From contig NZ_BBZF01000023.1 in the NCBI RefSeq assembly GCF_020884795.1, forward strand, positions 1 through 64,000: a DNA stretch of 64,000 bases, in the 5' to 3' direction. The notes beneath the pieces were generated by a model. The model was not told the DNA's origin and did no database searches. It was given only the letters and a program-made list of their open reading frames with translations. Shown one piece after another: positions 50,889-59,355 of the stretch. Origin of the DNA: Micromonospora okii (GTDB lineage: Bacteria; Actinomycetota; Actinomycetes; Mycobacteriales; Micromonosporaceae). Within the stretch, counting starts at the first letter, position 1. Each line of letters opens with the position of its first letter. The position numbers and the translations under genes were made by a program.

Positions 50889-51746
50889 TCAGGCGTCGGC
50901 GAAGACCTCCGCCAGTACCTGCTCCTCGGTGGCCGGAGCGTCGGTGGCGCGGCTCCACGTGCCACCCCGGGCGGTCCACTCCAGGCCGGCGAAGCGCACC
51001 CGCTTCACCCCGTTGTCGGAGGCGTGCGAGACCAGCCAGTGCGCGTACCGCCAGCCGTGGCGCAGGTCGGCGGCCGGCACCGCGAGGCCGGTCAGGTCGG
51101 CCGGTGGCGCGGTCTCCCGCAGCCCCCAGTCGAGGGTCAGGCCCCGGGCCAGCGCCGCCGTCGCGGCCTCGCCACGCAGCACCGGCGTCGAGCCCACCGA
51201 GCAGGCCACCGCGCCGGTGGCCTCGCCGAGCAGCGCCCGGGTCAGCACCGCCGACTCGTCGGCCCACTTCTCGTACGCCTCGGGGAAGGCCGAGCGCTGC
51301 ACCCGCTGCGCGGCCTCGGTGACCCGCAGCTCCTCCCAGCCGCGCACCCGCTTGAGCGCGGCGTAGAACCTGTTGGTCGCGTACCGGGGGTCGCTGATCT
51401 GCGCCTTCGTGCCCCAGCCCTGGCTCGGCCGCTGCTGGAACAGGCCCAGCGAGTCCCGGTCGCCGCTGGAGAGATTGCGTAGCCCGGACTCCTGGTAGGC
51501 CGTGGCGAGCGCCACCACCACGGCGCGCTCCGGCATCTTCCGCTGGACGCCGATCGCCGCGATCGTGGCGGCGTTGGCCATCTGGTCCGCGTCCAGCCGC
51601 ACCCGACCGTCCGCCTCGACCGTGCACGTGCGACCGGCCACGGGCAGTCGCAGGTTGCCACCGACCTGCCGGGCCACCAGCCAGATCCCGACGACGGCGA
51701 GGACCGCTACCACGACACCGGCCGCGACGATTGCCCGAGTTCGCAC
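50889..51746 (-). CDS. Membrane-anchored protein with lytic-transglycosylase-like fold
   Basis: A 285-residue protein. One N-terminal transmembrane helix (AIVAAGVVVAVLAVVGIWLVA) places the rest outside. The domain near residues 70-140 has ATAYQESGLRNLSSGDRDSLGLFQQRPSQGWGT, which resembles the catalytic Glu-Ser and SxGLFQ region of goose-type or SLT lysozymes. A second, Trp-rich C-terminal domain has LRHGWRYAHWLVSHA. It probably acts on, or binds to, peptidoglycan (inference). The second GTG (51746) is preferred over 51752 because AGGGG lies about 6 nt before it. Confidence 0.85.
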   Translation of the reverse strand: MRTRAIVAAGVVVAVLAVVGIWLVARQVGGNLRLPVAGRTCTVEADGRVRLDADQMANAATIAAIGVQRKMPERAVVVALATAYQESGLRNLSSGDRDSLGLFQQRPSQGWGTKAQISDPRYATNRFYAALKRVRGWEELRVTEAAQRVQRSAFPEAYEKWADESAVLTRALLGEATGAVACSVGSTPVLRGEAATAALARGLTLDWGLRETAPPADLTGLAVPAADLRHGWRYAHWLVSHASDNGVKRVRFAGLEWTARGGTWSRATDAPATEEQVLAEVFADA

Positions 51747-51968
51747 CCGCACCCCCTGTTCGACGGCTGTGCCAAGAGTACGTCGCCCGCACCGCCGATC
51801 GTCCCGTCCGACCGATTCACTCCGTTGTGTGGCGAGTCGACCATATTGCGCATTCGTCCGCGAGGCGTCGCCCTTCGAGGACGGCGGAAGGCGCCTGGTC
51901 TTCGGTGTCCCGCCGATCTGCTTTCTTCCCGGCGGCCGGGGTGGGCTAACGCCGTCGCCGGCCCGGCC

Positions 51969-52751
51969 TCAGTCCGTCGGCACCCAGCTCGCGTCCCGCT
52001 TCTCGCGGAAGGCCAGCACGCCCTCGCGCCCCTCCGCCGAGAGGAAGTACCCGGTCGACAGCTCGGCCAACTCCGCGATCTCCGCCCGCAGGTCGGCGGC
52101 CGGCGGGCGGCGCAGCAGCCCCTTCGCCCCGGCCAGCGCGCCCGGCGCGCCCCGCACCAGCGAGGCGCAGACCCGCGCCACCTCCGCGTCCAGCCCGTCC
52201 GCCGGCACGGCCGCCGTCACCAGGCCGATCTCGGCCGCCCGCCGGCCGTCGAAGGTGTCGCCGGTCAGGTACAGCTCGGCGGCGGCCCGGGGGGCCAGCC
52301 GGGGGAGCACGGTCGCCGAGATGACCGCCGGGATCACCCCGAGCCGGACCTCGGTGAAGGCGAACGTCGCCTCCCGCGCGCACAGCGCCAGGTCGGCCGC
52401 CGCGATCAGGCCCAGCCCGCCGGCCCGCGCCGGCCCGGCGACCCGCGCCACCACGGGCTTCGGGCACTCCCAGACCGCCGCGAGCACGTCGCCGAGCATC
52501 CCGGCCGGCACGGCCCCGCTGGCGTACGCGGCGGCGGTCTCCTTCAGGTCGGCCCCGGAGCAGAAGACCGGGCCGGTGTGGTCGAGCACGACCACCCGGA
52601 CCGCGTCGTCGGCCACGGCGGCGGCCAGCCCCGCCAGCAGTTCGGTCATCAGCGGCGTGGAGAGCGCGTTGCGGTTGTGGGGGCTGTCCAGGGTGAGGGT
52701 GGTCACCCCGCGGGCCGTGGCGACCCGCACGAGCGCGTCCGAGGAGGTCAT
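51969..52751 (-). CDS. Enoyl-CoA hydratase/isomerase (crotonase) family protein
   Basis: A 260-residue crotonase. The oxyanion-hole blocks are GPVFCSGADLKE and AARAGGLGLIAAADLALCA. The catalytic region has Glu in VRLGVIPAVISATVLPRL. Members act on CoA thioesters in fatty-acid or branched-chain degradation. Substrate unknown. The ATG at 52751 is leaderless by TAGTGT-N6 and is only 18 bp from the divergent hemW start. Confidence 0.92.
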   Translation of the reverse strand: MTSSDALVRVATARGVTTLTLDSPHNRNALSTPLMTELLAGLAAAVADDAVRVVVLDHTGPVFCSGADLKETAAAYASGAVPAGMLGDVLAAVWECPKPVVARVAGPARAGGLGLIAAADLALCAREATFAFTEVRLGVIPAVISATVLPRLAPRAAAELYLTGDTFDGRRAAEIGLVTAAVPADGLDAEVARVCASLVRGAPGALAGAKGLLRRPPAADLRAEIAELAELSTGYFLSAEGREGVLAFREKRDASWVPTD

Positions 52752-52757
52752 GCGGGC

Positions 52758-52763
52758 ACACTA
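52758..52763 (-). promoter_or_regulatory. -10 element for leaderless crotonase gene
   Basis: TAGTGT on the minus strand, then 6 nt, then ATG 52751. The whole divergent spacer to hemW is 18 bp, so -35 contacts must fall in the hemW coding region. Confidence 0.45.
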
Positions 52764-52769
52764 GTGGCC

Positions 52770-53993
52770 ATGCCCGGCGTCCTTCCAGAAGGCGAAGCCG
52801 TCCCCGTCGACGGCTCGCTGCCCACCCCCGCCACCCGCGCCGTCGGCGCGCGGGGCTTCGGCGTGTACGTGCACGTGCCGTTCTGCGCCAGCCGGTGCGG
52901 CTACTGCGACTTCAACACGTACACGGCCGAGGAGTTGGGCGGCGGGGCGAGTCGCGAGTCGTACGCCGACGCGGTGCTGGCCGAGCTGGCCCTCGCCCGC
53001 CGGGTGCTGGGCGACACCCCGCCGCCGAGGGTGGACACCGTCTTCGTCGGCGGCGGCACCCCGACCCTGCTCCCCTCCGACGACCTCGCCCGCATCCTCG
53101 ACGGCATCGACCGCGCCTGGGGGCTGGCGGCCGACGCCGAGGTGACCACGGAGGCCAACCCGGAGTCGGTCACGCCGGAGTCGCTGCGGACGCTGCGCGC
53201 GGCCGGGTACACCCGGATCTCGCTCGGCATGCAGTCCGCCGCCCCCGGGGTGCTGGCGATCCTCGACCGCCGGCACCGCCCGGGTCGGGCCACCGCCGCC
53301 GCGGCCGAGGCGCACGAGGCCGGGTTCGACCACGTGAACCTCGACCTGATCTACGGCACGCCGGGGGAGACCGGCGAGGACTTCGCCGCCTCGCTGGAGC
53401 AGGTGGTGGCCGCCGGGGTGGACCACGTCAGCGCGTACTCGCTGATCGTGGAGGACGGCACCCGGCTGGCCGCGCGGATGCGGCGCGGCGAGCTGCCGTA
53501 CCCCTCGGACGACGTGGCGGCGGACCGCTACCTGGCCGCGGAGGCCGCCCTCGGCGCGGCCGGTTTCTCCTGGTACGAGGTGTCGAACTGGGCGCGCTCG
53601 GCGGCGGCCCGGTGCCGGCACAACCTGCTGTACTGGACGGGCGGGGACTGGTGGGGCCTCGGCCCGGGGGCGCACAGCCACGTCGGCGGGGTGCGCTGGT
53701 GGAACGTCAAGCACCCGAGCGCGTACGCGAAGCGGCTGGCGGCGGGGGAGTCGCCCGGCCTGGCCCGGGAGGTGCTGACCGGAGGCGAGGCGCACATGGA
53801 GGACGTGATGCTGCGGCTGCGGCTCGCCTCCGGGCTGCCGCTGGACGTGCTGGACGACGCCGGTCGGGCCGGCGCGCGGCGCGCCGTGGCCGAGGGGCTG
53901 CTCGACCCGGCGCGGCACGCGGCCGGCCGGGCCGTGCTCACCCTGCGCGGCCGGCTGCTGGCCGACGCGGTCGTCCGCGACCTGCTGCCCTGA
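52770..53993 (+). CDS. hemW: Radical SAM heme chaperone HemW
   Basis: A 407-residue protein of the coproporphyrinogen-oxidase-like family that binds and delivers heme. The iron-sulfur motif is Cys39-x3-Cys43-x2-Cys46 (CASRCGYCDFN) and GGGTPTLL follows. The HemW-type HNLLYWTGGDWWGLGPGAHSH is present. No Cys follows Cys46 directly, which fits HemW rather than the CgdH/HemN oxidase. In actinobacteria hemW stands just before hrcA-dnaJ, as here. The ATG 52770 has no ribosome site; CACACT 7 nt upstream may serve as -10. Confidence 0.94.
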   Translation: MPGVLPEGEAVPVDGSLPTPATRAVGARGFGVYVHVPFCASRCGYCDFNTYTAEELGGGASRESYADAVLAELALARRVLGDTPPPRVDTVFVGGGTPTLLPSDDLARILDGIDRAWGLAADAEVTTEANPESVTPESLRTLRAAGYTRISLGMQSAAPGVLAILDRRHRPGRATAAAAEAHEAGFDHVNLDLIYGTPGETGEDFAASLEQVVAAGVDHVSAYSLIVEDGTRLAARMRRGELPYPSDDVAADRYLAAEAALGAAGFSWYEVSNWARSAAARCRHNLLYWTGGDWWGLGPGAHSHVGGVRWWNVKHPSAYAKRLAAGESPGLAREVLTGGEAHMEDVMLRLRLASGLPLDVLDDAGRAGARRAVAEGLLDPARHAAGRAVLTLRGRLLADAVVRDLLP

Positions 53994-53997
53994 CCGG

Positions 53998-54045
53998 GAC
54001 GCCCCGCCCGGCGCGGCCCCGCGCGGGCGGGCCGGCCGGGGCGTC
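53998..54045. terminator. Hairpin between convergent hemW and DUF4870 genes
   Basis: GACGCCCCG (53998-54006) pairs with CGGGGCGTC (54037-54045); the GC-rich loop folds further (GCGCGGCC/GGCC). It can serve both strands. Confidence 0.65.
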
Positions 54046-54074
54046 GCGTCACCCAACGGCCACGTGCTCCCGCG

Positions 54075-54830
54075 TCACTTCACGAAGGAGTAGCTCATCG
54101 GGTAGCGGTAGAGCGTGCCCTCGTTGGCCTTCACCCCGCCGATGATCCCGAAGACGAGCGGGACCAGCCCCGCCAGCAGCGGGACGAAGAAGAGCAGCCC
54201 GCAGGTGATCATGGCCAGCACGTAGCCGATCACCGTGGCGATGGCCCAGGTGAGCTGGAAGTTCAGCGCCGCGACGGCGTGCGCGCGCACGGTCGGCGAC
54301 TGCTGGCCCTTGGTGGCGAGCGCGATGACCGGCGCGACCCAGCCGAGCAGGCCGCCCCCGGCCACGACGCCGAGCGGGCCGCCGAAGTGCGAGATCAGCG
54401 CCCAGGTCTTGTCGTCGTTGGTGGCGTACCCGCCGCCCGGGGCGGAGTACGCGCCCCCGGGGTAGCCGCCGGGGGGCGGATAGCCGCCCGGTGGGGGATA
54501 ACCGCCGGGCGGGGGATAGCCGCCGGGCGGCGGATATCCGGCCGGCGGGGGGTAACCGCCCGCCGAGGGCTGGTCGTGGGCCGGCGGGGCGTAGCCGAAG
54601 GGCGGGGCGTAGCCGCCGGGCGGTGGCTGGTCACCGGGCGGGGAATGGCCGGCCGCCCCGGACAGCGGTGCGGTGGGCGGCCCGTCCGCCGGCGGCGTGG
54701 TGGGCGGCCCGGACAGCGGTGCGGTGGGGGGCTCGCCCGCCGGCGAGCCGTAGGGCGCCGTCGGTGGGTTCGCCTCGGGCGGGTGGTCGCCGGGGTCGCC
54801 CGCGCCGGGAGGGCGAGGTGGTTGGGTCAT
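54075..54830 (-). CDS. DUF4870-domain membrane protein with PPPGGY repeats
   Basis: A 251-residue protein. Residues 1-130 are Pro/Gly-rich: PPTAPLSG repeats, then GYPPPGGYPPPGG hexapeptide repeats, six or seven in a row. The DUF4870 part has WALISHFGGPLGVVAGGGLLGWVAPVIALATKG, HAVAALNFQLTWAIA and two further helices, ending in GGVKANEGTLYRYP. Function unknown; such tails are common on actinobacterial membrane proteins. ATG at 54830 with GGGAGGGCGAGG upstream. Confidence 0.92.
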   Translation of the reverse strand: MTQPPRPPGAGDPGDHPPEANPPTAPYGSPAGEPPTAPLSGPPTTPPADGPPTAPLSGAAGHSPPGDQPPPGGYAPPFGYAPPAHDQPSAGGYPPPAGYPPPGGYPPPGGYPPPGGYPPPGGYPGGAYSAPGGGYATNDDKTWALISHFGGPLGVVAGGGLLGWVAPVIALATKGQQSPTVRAHAVAALNFQLTWAIATVIGYVLAMITCGLLFFVPLLAGLVPLVFGIIGGVKANEGTLYRYPMSYSFVK

Positions 54831-54958
54831 GCACGTCACGGTAGGGGCTGCCGGCAAGCGGGCGGGAGAGCGACACTGGTCGGGGTCGCCCCCGAGTGCG
54901 GGTGGACGCACCGATGGTCCGTCGTTGATCTTACCCACGGCGGGGCGGCCGACGTAGA

Positions 54959-54985
54959 CTGGCACTCGTTACAGTCGAGTGCCAG
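54959..54985. promoter_or_regulatory. CIRCE operator of hrcA-dnaJ
   Basis: CTGGCACTC (54959-54967) and GAGTGCCAG (54977-54985) are perfect 9-bp arms with the canonical 9-nt spacer. This is the HrcA-binding CIRCE element. A -10-like TAGACT (54955-54960) overlaps its left edge, so transcription would start inside it. Confidence 0.9.
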
Positions 54986-55055
54986 GCGTCGACCGGGCGG
55001 CGACGGCCCGCGCGGGCCGGGCCACCGGCCCGACATGCGACAGGAGGTGGCAGGG

Positions 55056-56078
55056 GTGGGTCTGGACGACCGCAAGCTCGCCGTGCTCCGAGCGATCGTC
55101 GAGGACTACGTCGCCACCCAGGAGCCGGTCGGGAGCAAGTCCCTGGTCGAGCGGCACCAGCTCGGCGTCTCCCCGGCGACGGTGCGCAACGACATGGCGG
55201 TGCTGGAGGAGGAGGGCTACATCCGGCAGCCGCACACCAGCGCCGGCCGGGTGCCCACCGACCGGGGCTACCGCCTCTTCGTCGACCGGCTGACCCGGGT
55301 CAAGCCGCTCAGCCCGGCCGAGCGCCGCGCGATCGAGCGCTTCCTGGTCGGCGCGGTCGACCTCGACGACGTGGTGCACCGCACCGTCCGGCTGCTGGCC
55401 CAGCTCACCCGGCAGGTCGCCGTGGTGCAGTACCCGTCGCTCGCCCGCTCCTCGGTGCGGCACCTGGAGCTGGTGCCGATCTCCACCACCCGGCTCATGT
55501 TCGTGATGATCGCCGACACCGGCCGGGTCGAGCAGCGGCTGGTCGAGCTGCCCGCGCCGGTCCCCGACGACGACGTCACCGACCTGCGCCGGCTGGTCAA
55601 CGAGAAGCTGGTCGGCAGCCGGTTGTCGGAGACCCCGCCCCTGGTGCAGGCGCTGGTCGAGGAGTCGTCCCCGCACCTGCGCCCGGCCATGACGACGCTC
55701 TCCACCGTGCTGCTGGAGACGCTGGTCGAGCGGCACGAGGAGCGCATCGCGCTGGCCGGCACCGCCAACCTGACCCGGGGCGGCCTGCTCGACTTCCAGG
55801 GCTCGCTGCGGCCCATCCTGGAGGCGCTGGAGGAGGAGGTGGTGATGCTCAAGCTCATCGGCGAGGCCGAGTCGACCACCACCCGGGTGCTGATCGGCGA
55901 CGAGAACGAGATCGACAACCTGCGCGCCGCCTCGGTGGTGAGCACCGGGTACGGCCCGGGGACGACCGCGCTCGGCGGCCTGGGCGTGCTCGGCCCGACC
56001 CGGATGGACTACCCCGGCACCATCGCCACGGTGCGAGCCGTGGCACGCTACGTGGGCGAGCTGCTGGCCCAGAACTGA
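55056..56078 (+). CDS. hrcA: Heat-inducible transcription repressor HrcA
   Basis: A 340-residue repressor of chaperone genes that binds CIRCE. The winged helix lies at residues 5-70 (DRKLAVLRAIVEDYVATQEPVGSKSL, LGVSPATVRNDMAVLEEEGYIRQPHTSAGRVPT). The GAF-like domain and the C-terminal GPTRMDYPGTIATVRAVARYVGELL follow. GTG 55056 has AGGAGG 8 nt upstream and is preferred over the in-frame ATG 55035. It autoregulates through the CIRCE upstream and precedes dnaJ. Confidence 0.97.
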   Translation: MGLDDRKLAVLRAIVEDYVATQEPVGSKSLVERHQLGVSPATVRNDMAVLEEEGYIRQPHTSAGRVPTDRGYRLFVDRLTRVKPLSPAERRAIERFLVGAVDLDDVVHRTVRLLAQLTRQVAVVQYPSLARSSVRHLELVPISTTRLMFVMIADTGRVEQRLVELPAPVPDDDVTDLRRLVNEKLVGSRLSETPPLVQALVEESSPHLRPAMTTLSTVLLETLVERHEERIALAGTANLTRGGLLDFQGSLRPILEALEEEVVMLKLIGEAESTTTRVLIGDENEIDNLRAASVVSTGYGPGTTALGGLGVLGPTRMDYPGTIATVRAVARYVGELLAQN

Positions 56079-56151
56079 CCAGTCAGGGCCGACGGCCGGC
56101 TCCGGCCGACGACCGGCGCAACGCGAGACGAACATGAGGACACGGGACGCA

Positions 56152-57294
56152 GTGGCCAGGGACTACTACGGCATCCTCGGCGTGAGCCGGGAAGCCTCCG
56201 ACGACGAGATCAAGCGCGCCTACCGCAAGCTGGCGCGGCAGTTCCACCCGGACGTGAATCCGGACCCGGAGGCCCAGGAGAAGTTCAAGGACATCAACGC
56301 CGCGTACGAGGTCCTCTCGGACGACCGGAAACGGCAGATCGTCGACCTGGGCGGCGACCCGCTCGCCCCGGGCGGCGGCGGGGCCGGTCCGGGTGGGCCC
56401 GGCGGCGCCGGCCCGTTCGTCGGCTTCCAGGACATCATGGACGCCTTCTTCGGCGGCGCGGCGGGCGGCACGCGGGGCCCGCGCCCGCGCACCCGGCCCG
56501 GGGCGGACGCGATCCTGCGGCTGGAGCTGGACCTGCACGAGACCGCGTTCGGCGTCGAGGCGCCCATCACGGTCGACACCGCCGTGCTCTGCACCACCTG
56601 CTCCGGCGCGGGCACCGCCGCCGGCACCCACCTGGCCACCTGCGAGGCGTGCGGCGGCCGGGGCGAGGTGCAGTCGGTGCAGCGCACGTTCCTCGGCCAG
56701 GTGGTCTCCGCCCGGCCCTGCACGGTCTGCCAGGGGCACGGCACCACGATTCCGCACCCCTGCCCGACCTGCGCCGGCGAGGGGCGGGTGCGCACCCGCC
56801 GCTCGTTGACCGTCAAGATCCCGGCCGGCGTCGAGGACGGCATGCGTATCCGCCTGGCCCAGCAGGGCGAGGTCGGGCCGGGCGGCGGCACCGCCGGCGA
56901 CCTCTACGTGGAGATCCACGAGCGCCCGCACGACGTCTACTCCCGCAAGGGCGACGACCTGCACTGCCGGGTCACCGTCCCGATGACCGCCGCCGCGCTC
57001 GGCACCCGGTTGACCATCAAGACCCTCGACAGCGAGGAGACGGTCGACGTCAAGGCCGGCACCCAGCCGGGCAGCACCCTGCGGCTGCGCGCCCGGGGTG
57101 TGCCGCACCTGCGCGGCACGGGCCGGGGCGACCTCTACGTCCACCTCGACGTGCGCACCCCCACCAAGCTCGACGCCGACCAGGAGAAGATGCTGCGGGA
57201 CTTCGCCAAGACCCGGGGCGAGGAGGTCGCCGAGCTGTCCAAGCAGGGCGGCTTCTTCTCCCGGATGCGCGACGCCTTCAACGGGCACGCCTAG
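56152..57294 (+). CDS. dnaJ: Molecular chaperone DnaJ (HrcA-linked second copy type)
   Basis: Hsp40 co-chaperone, 380 residues from the GTG. The J domain has DYYGILGVSREASDDEIKRAYRKLARQFHPDVN with the HPD at about residues 30-32. A Gly-rich linker follows. Four zinc-finger motifs follow (CTTCSGAG, CEACGGRG, CTVCQGHG, CPTCAGEG), then the client-binding beta domains. GTG 56152 gives the family N-terminus (VARDYY); an ATG at 56134 would add six residues. It follows hrcA by 73 bp, so it is under CIRCE control. Confidence 0.96.
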   Translation: MARDYYGILGVSREASDDEIKRAYRKLARQFHPDVNPDPEAQEKFKDINAAYEVLSDDRKRQIVDLGGDPLAPGGGGAGPGGPGGAGPFVGFQDIMDAFFGGAAGGTRGPRPRTRPGADAILRLELDLHETAFGVEAPITVDTAVLCTTCSGAGTAAGTHLATCEACGGRGEVQSVQRTFLGQVVSARPCTVCQGHGTTIPHPCPTCAGEGRVRTRRSLTVKIPAGVEDGMRIRLAQQGEVGPGGGTAGDLYVEIHERPHDVYSRKGDDLHCRVTVPMTAAALGTRLTIKTLDSEETVDVKAGTQPGSTLRLRARGVPHLRGTGRGDLYVHLDVRTPTKLDADQEKMLRDFAKTRGEEVAELSKQGGFFSRMRDAFNGHA

Positions 57295-57295
57295 C

Positions 57296-58030
57296 GTGTC
57301 CGCGCCCCTGTTCCTGGTCGACACCCTGCCGACCGGCGACTCGCTGACCCTCGACGGGCCGGAGGGCCACCACGCGGCCACCGTGCAGCGACTACGGGTC
57401 GGCGAGGAGCTGGTGCTCGGCGACGGCCGGGGCGGCACGGTGACCGCCGTGGTCACGGCCGTCGGCAAGGGCACCCTCGACCTGCGGGTCACCACCCGGG
57501 GGTACGTCGACGCGGCCGTCCCCCGGCTCGTCGTCGTGCAGGGGATCGCCAAGGGCGACCGGGGCGAGCTGGCCGTGCAGGCGATGACCGAGGTCGGGGT
57601 CGACGAGATCGTGCCGTGGGCGGCGTCCCGCTCGGTGGCGCAGTGGCGCGGCGAACGGGGCGTGCGGGCCCGGGAGAAGTGGGCGGCGACCGCCCGGGAG
57701 GCGGCGAAGCAGGCCCGCCGGGCGTGGCTGCCCGTGATGGCCGGCGCGCCCGACGAGTCCACCGCGACGGTGGCCCGCCGGATCGCCGGGGCCGCCGCCG
57801 CGTTCGTCCTGCACGAGGAGGCCGACGAGCGGCTCACCACCGCCGCGCTGCCCGACGCGGGCGAGATCGTCCTGGTGGTCGGCCCGGAGGGCGGCATAGC
57901 CGACGCGGAGCTCACCACGTTCACGGAGGCCGGCGCCCGCCCGGTCCGCCTCGGCCCGAACGTCCTGCGCACCAGCACGGCCGGCGTGGCGGCCCTGTCG
58001 GCCCTCTCCGCCCGCCTCTCCCGCTGGTAG
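57296..58030 (+). CDS. rsmE: 16S rRNA (uracil-1498-N3)-methyltransferase
   Basis: SPOUT-class rRNA methyltransferase, 244 residues. The N-terminal PUA-like domain has GPEGHHAATVQRLRVGEELVLGDG. The SAM-binding trefoil knot has LVVGPEGGIADAELTTFTEAG and VRLGPNVLRTSTAGVAAL. GTG 57296 lies 1 bp after the dnaJ stop, so it is translated by re-initiation. The dnaJ-rsmE order is conserved widely. Confidence 0.96.
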   Translation: MSAPLFLVDTLPTGDSLTLDGPEGHHAATVQRLRVGEELVLGDGRGGTVTAVVTAVGKGTLDLRVTTRGYVDAAVPRLVVVQGIAKGDRGELAVQAMTEVGVDEIVPWAASRSVAQWRGERGVRAREKWAATAREAAKQARRAWLPVMAGAPDESTATVARRIAGAAAAFVLHEEADERLTTAALPDAGEIVLVVGPEGGIADAELTTFTEAGARPVRLGPNVLRTSTAGVAALSALSARLSRW

Positions 58031-58047
58031 CCGCCCCCCTTCTCGTT

Positions 58048-58102
58048 GATCAAGAGGTTTGCGTCAGCGCCCGGGCCGGATTCCGACACAAACCTCTTGA
58101 TC
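58048..58102. terminator. Long inverted repeat between convergent rsmE and SDR genes
   Basis: The 18-bp arm GATCAAGAGGTTTGCGTC (58048-58065) pairs with 58085-58102 at 17 of 18 positions around a 19-nt loop. It is less GC-rich than its surroundings. It may be a bidirectional terminator or a member of an interspersed repeat family. Confidence 0.75.
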
Positions 58103-58130
58103 GCCTGCGCTGCCCGGGGGTGCGGGTAGG

Positions 58131-58892
58131 TCAGGTGCGGAGGTAGCTGGCGCCGTTGAGGTCGACGATCGTGCCCGAGGCCCACTCCGCCTCCGGGCTG
58201 GCCAGCCAGTGCACCGCCGCCGCGATCTCGTCCGGGCGGGCCACCCGGTCGAACGGGCTCTGGGCGCGGATCGCCGCCCCCTCCTCGCCCGCCAGGTACT
58301 CCGTGGTCATGTCGGTCCGCACGAACCCGGGGGCCACCGTCGCCACCGCGATGCCGTACGGGGCGAGGGCCACCGCGAGGGACTGGCCGAGCGCGTTCAG
58401 CCCCGCCTTGCTCGCCCCGTAGGCCGGCTGCGCCGGCTCGCCCCGGAACGCGCCCCGCGACGAGACGTTGACGATCCGCCCGCCCCGCTCGCGCATGTGC
58501 TGGGCGGCGCACCAGGTCACGTTGGCCGCCCCGGTCAGGTTGGTCTCCACCACCTGCCGCCAGCGCCGCTGCCAGTCGGCGTAGGAGGCGCCGAAGACCG
58601 GGTGCGGGGCGTCGCGCTCGCCGTACACACCGGCGTTGTTGACCAGCACGTCCAGGCCGCCGAGGCGGGCCGCCGCGTCGTCGACCATCGCCCGTACGGC
58701 GTCGGGGTCGGCCAGGTCCGCGCGGACCACGACGTGCCCGTCGCCCGGCAGCTCGGCGCGCAGCCCTTCGGCCAGCTCCGCCGAGTCCCGGTGGTGGATC
58801 GCCACCCGGTCCCCGCCCGCCGCGAACCTCGCCGCCACCGCGCGCCCGATGCCGCGCGAGGCCCCCGTCACCAGTACCGCCCGAGAAGTCAC
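58131..58892 (-). CDS. SDR-family NAD(P)-dependent oxidoreductase
   Basis: Classical short-chain dehydrogenase/reductase of 253 residues. Cofactor motif TGASRGIG is at about residues 10-17, NNAG in DVLVNNAGVYG, catalytic Ser in IVNVSSRGAF and YGASK with catalytic Tyr and Lys. HHRDSAEL after strand 2 lacks an acidic residue directly at the strand end, which may favour NADPH. It resembles FabG-like reductases; the substrate is unknown. GTG start 45 bp from the divergent HIT gene. Confidence 0.93.
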   Translation of the reverse strand: MTSRAVLVTGASRGIGRAVAARFAAGGDRVAIHHRDSAELAEGLRAELPGDGHVVVRADLADPDAVRAMVDDAAARLGGLDVLVNNAGVYGERDAPHPVFGASYADWQRRWRQVVETNLTGAANVTWCAAQHMRERGGRIVNVSSRGAFRGEPAQPAYGASKAGLNALGQSLAVALAPYGIAVATVAPGFVRTDMTTEYLAGEEGAAIRAQSPFDRVARPDEIAAAVHWLASPEAEWASGTIVDLNGASYLRT

Positions 58893-58925
58893 GCCGCCAT
58901 CATGCCCGAGCGGGTCGGCACGCCT

Positions 58926-58931
58926 TACCAT
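58926..58931 (+). promoter_or_regulatory. -10 element for leaderless HIT gene
   Basis: TACCAT followed by 6 nt and the ATG at 58938. Confidence 0.5.
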
Positions 58932-58937
58932 GCCCCG

Positions 58938-59288
58938 ATGGGATCCGACTGCCTGTTCTGCCGCATCGTCGCCGGGGAGATCCCGGCCACCGTCGTCCGG
59001 GAGACCGACACCACCCTGGCGTTCCGGGACATCGACCCGAAGGCCCCGGTGCACGTGCTGGTGATTCCGAAGGAGCACTACGCCGACGTGGCCACGCTGG
59101 CCCAGGGCGACCCGGCGCTGGCCGGTGAGCTGCTGGCCACCGCCGCCGCCGTGGCCGAGGACGAGGGGCTGCTCGGCGACGGCTTCCGGCTGATGTTCAA
59201 CACCGGGACGTACGGTGGGCAGGAGGTTTTCCACGTCCACGCGCACCTGCTCGGCGGCGCGCCGCTCGGCCCGATGCTCTGCCGCTGA
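58938..59288 (+). CDS. HIT-domain (HINT-type) nucleotide hydrolase
   Basis: A 116-residue histidine-triad protein that hydrolyses purine nucleoside phosphoramidates. CLFCRIVAGEIPATVV at the N-terminus, DIDPKAPVHVLVIPKEHY and the triad QEVFHVHAHLLGG (HxHxH) are all present. CLFC may bind zinc. In actinobacteria a HIT gene is often near rsmE-phoH, as here. Confidence 0.96.
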   Translation: MGSDCLFCRIVAGEIPATVVRETDTTLAFRDIDPKAPVHVLVIPKEHYADVATLAQGDPALAGELLATAAAVAEDEGLLGDGFRLMFNTGTYGGQEVFHVHAHLLGGAPLGPMLCR

Positions 59289-59295
59289 CGGCGTT

Positions 59296-59347
59296 GGGAA
59301 GGGCCCCTTCCTATACCGAAAGCGTTAAGAAGGTGCCCTTCCTTACA
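59296..59347. repeat. Hairpin repeat copy 6, overlapping a promoter
   Basis: AAGGGCCCCTTC and GAAGGTGCCCTT pair at 11 of 12 positions around CTATACCGAAAGCGTTAA-like sequence. It starts about 7 bp after the HIT stop. Its TTAC tail provides the first bases of the -10 of the next gene. Confidence 0.85.
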
Positions 59348-59349
59348 CT
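59344..59349 (+). promoter_or_regulatory. -10 element for leaderless beta-lactamase-like gene
   Basis: TACACT followed by 6 nt and the GTG at 59356. The first part of the hexamer belongs to hairpin repeat copy 6. Confidence 0.45.
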
Positions 59350-59355
59350 GCGGTC

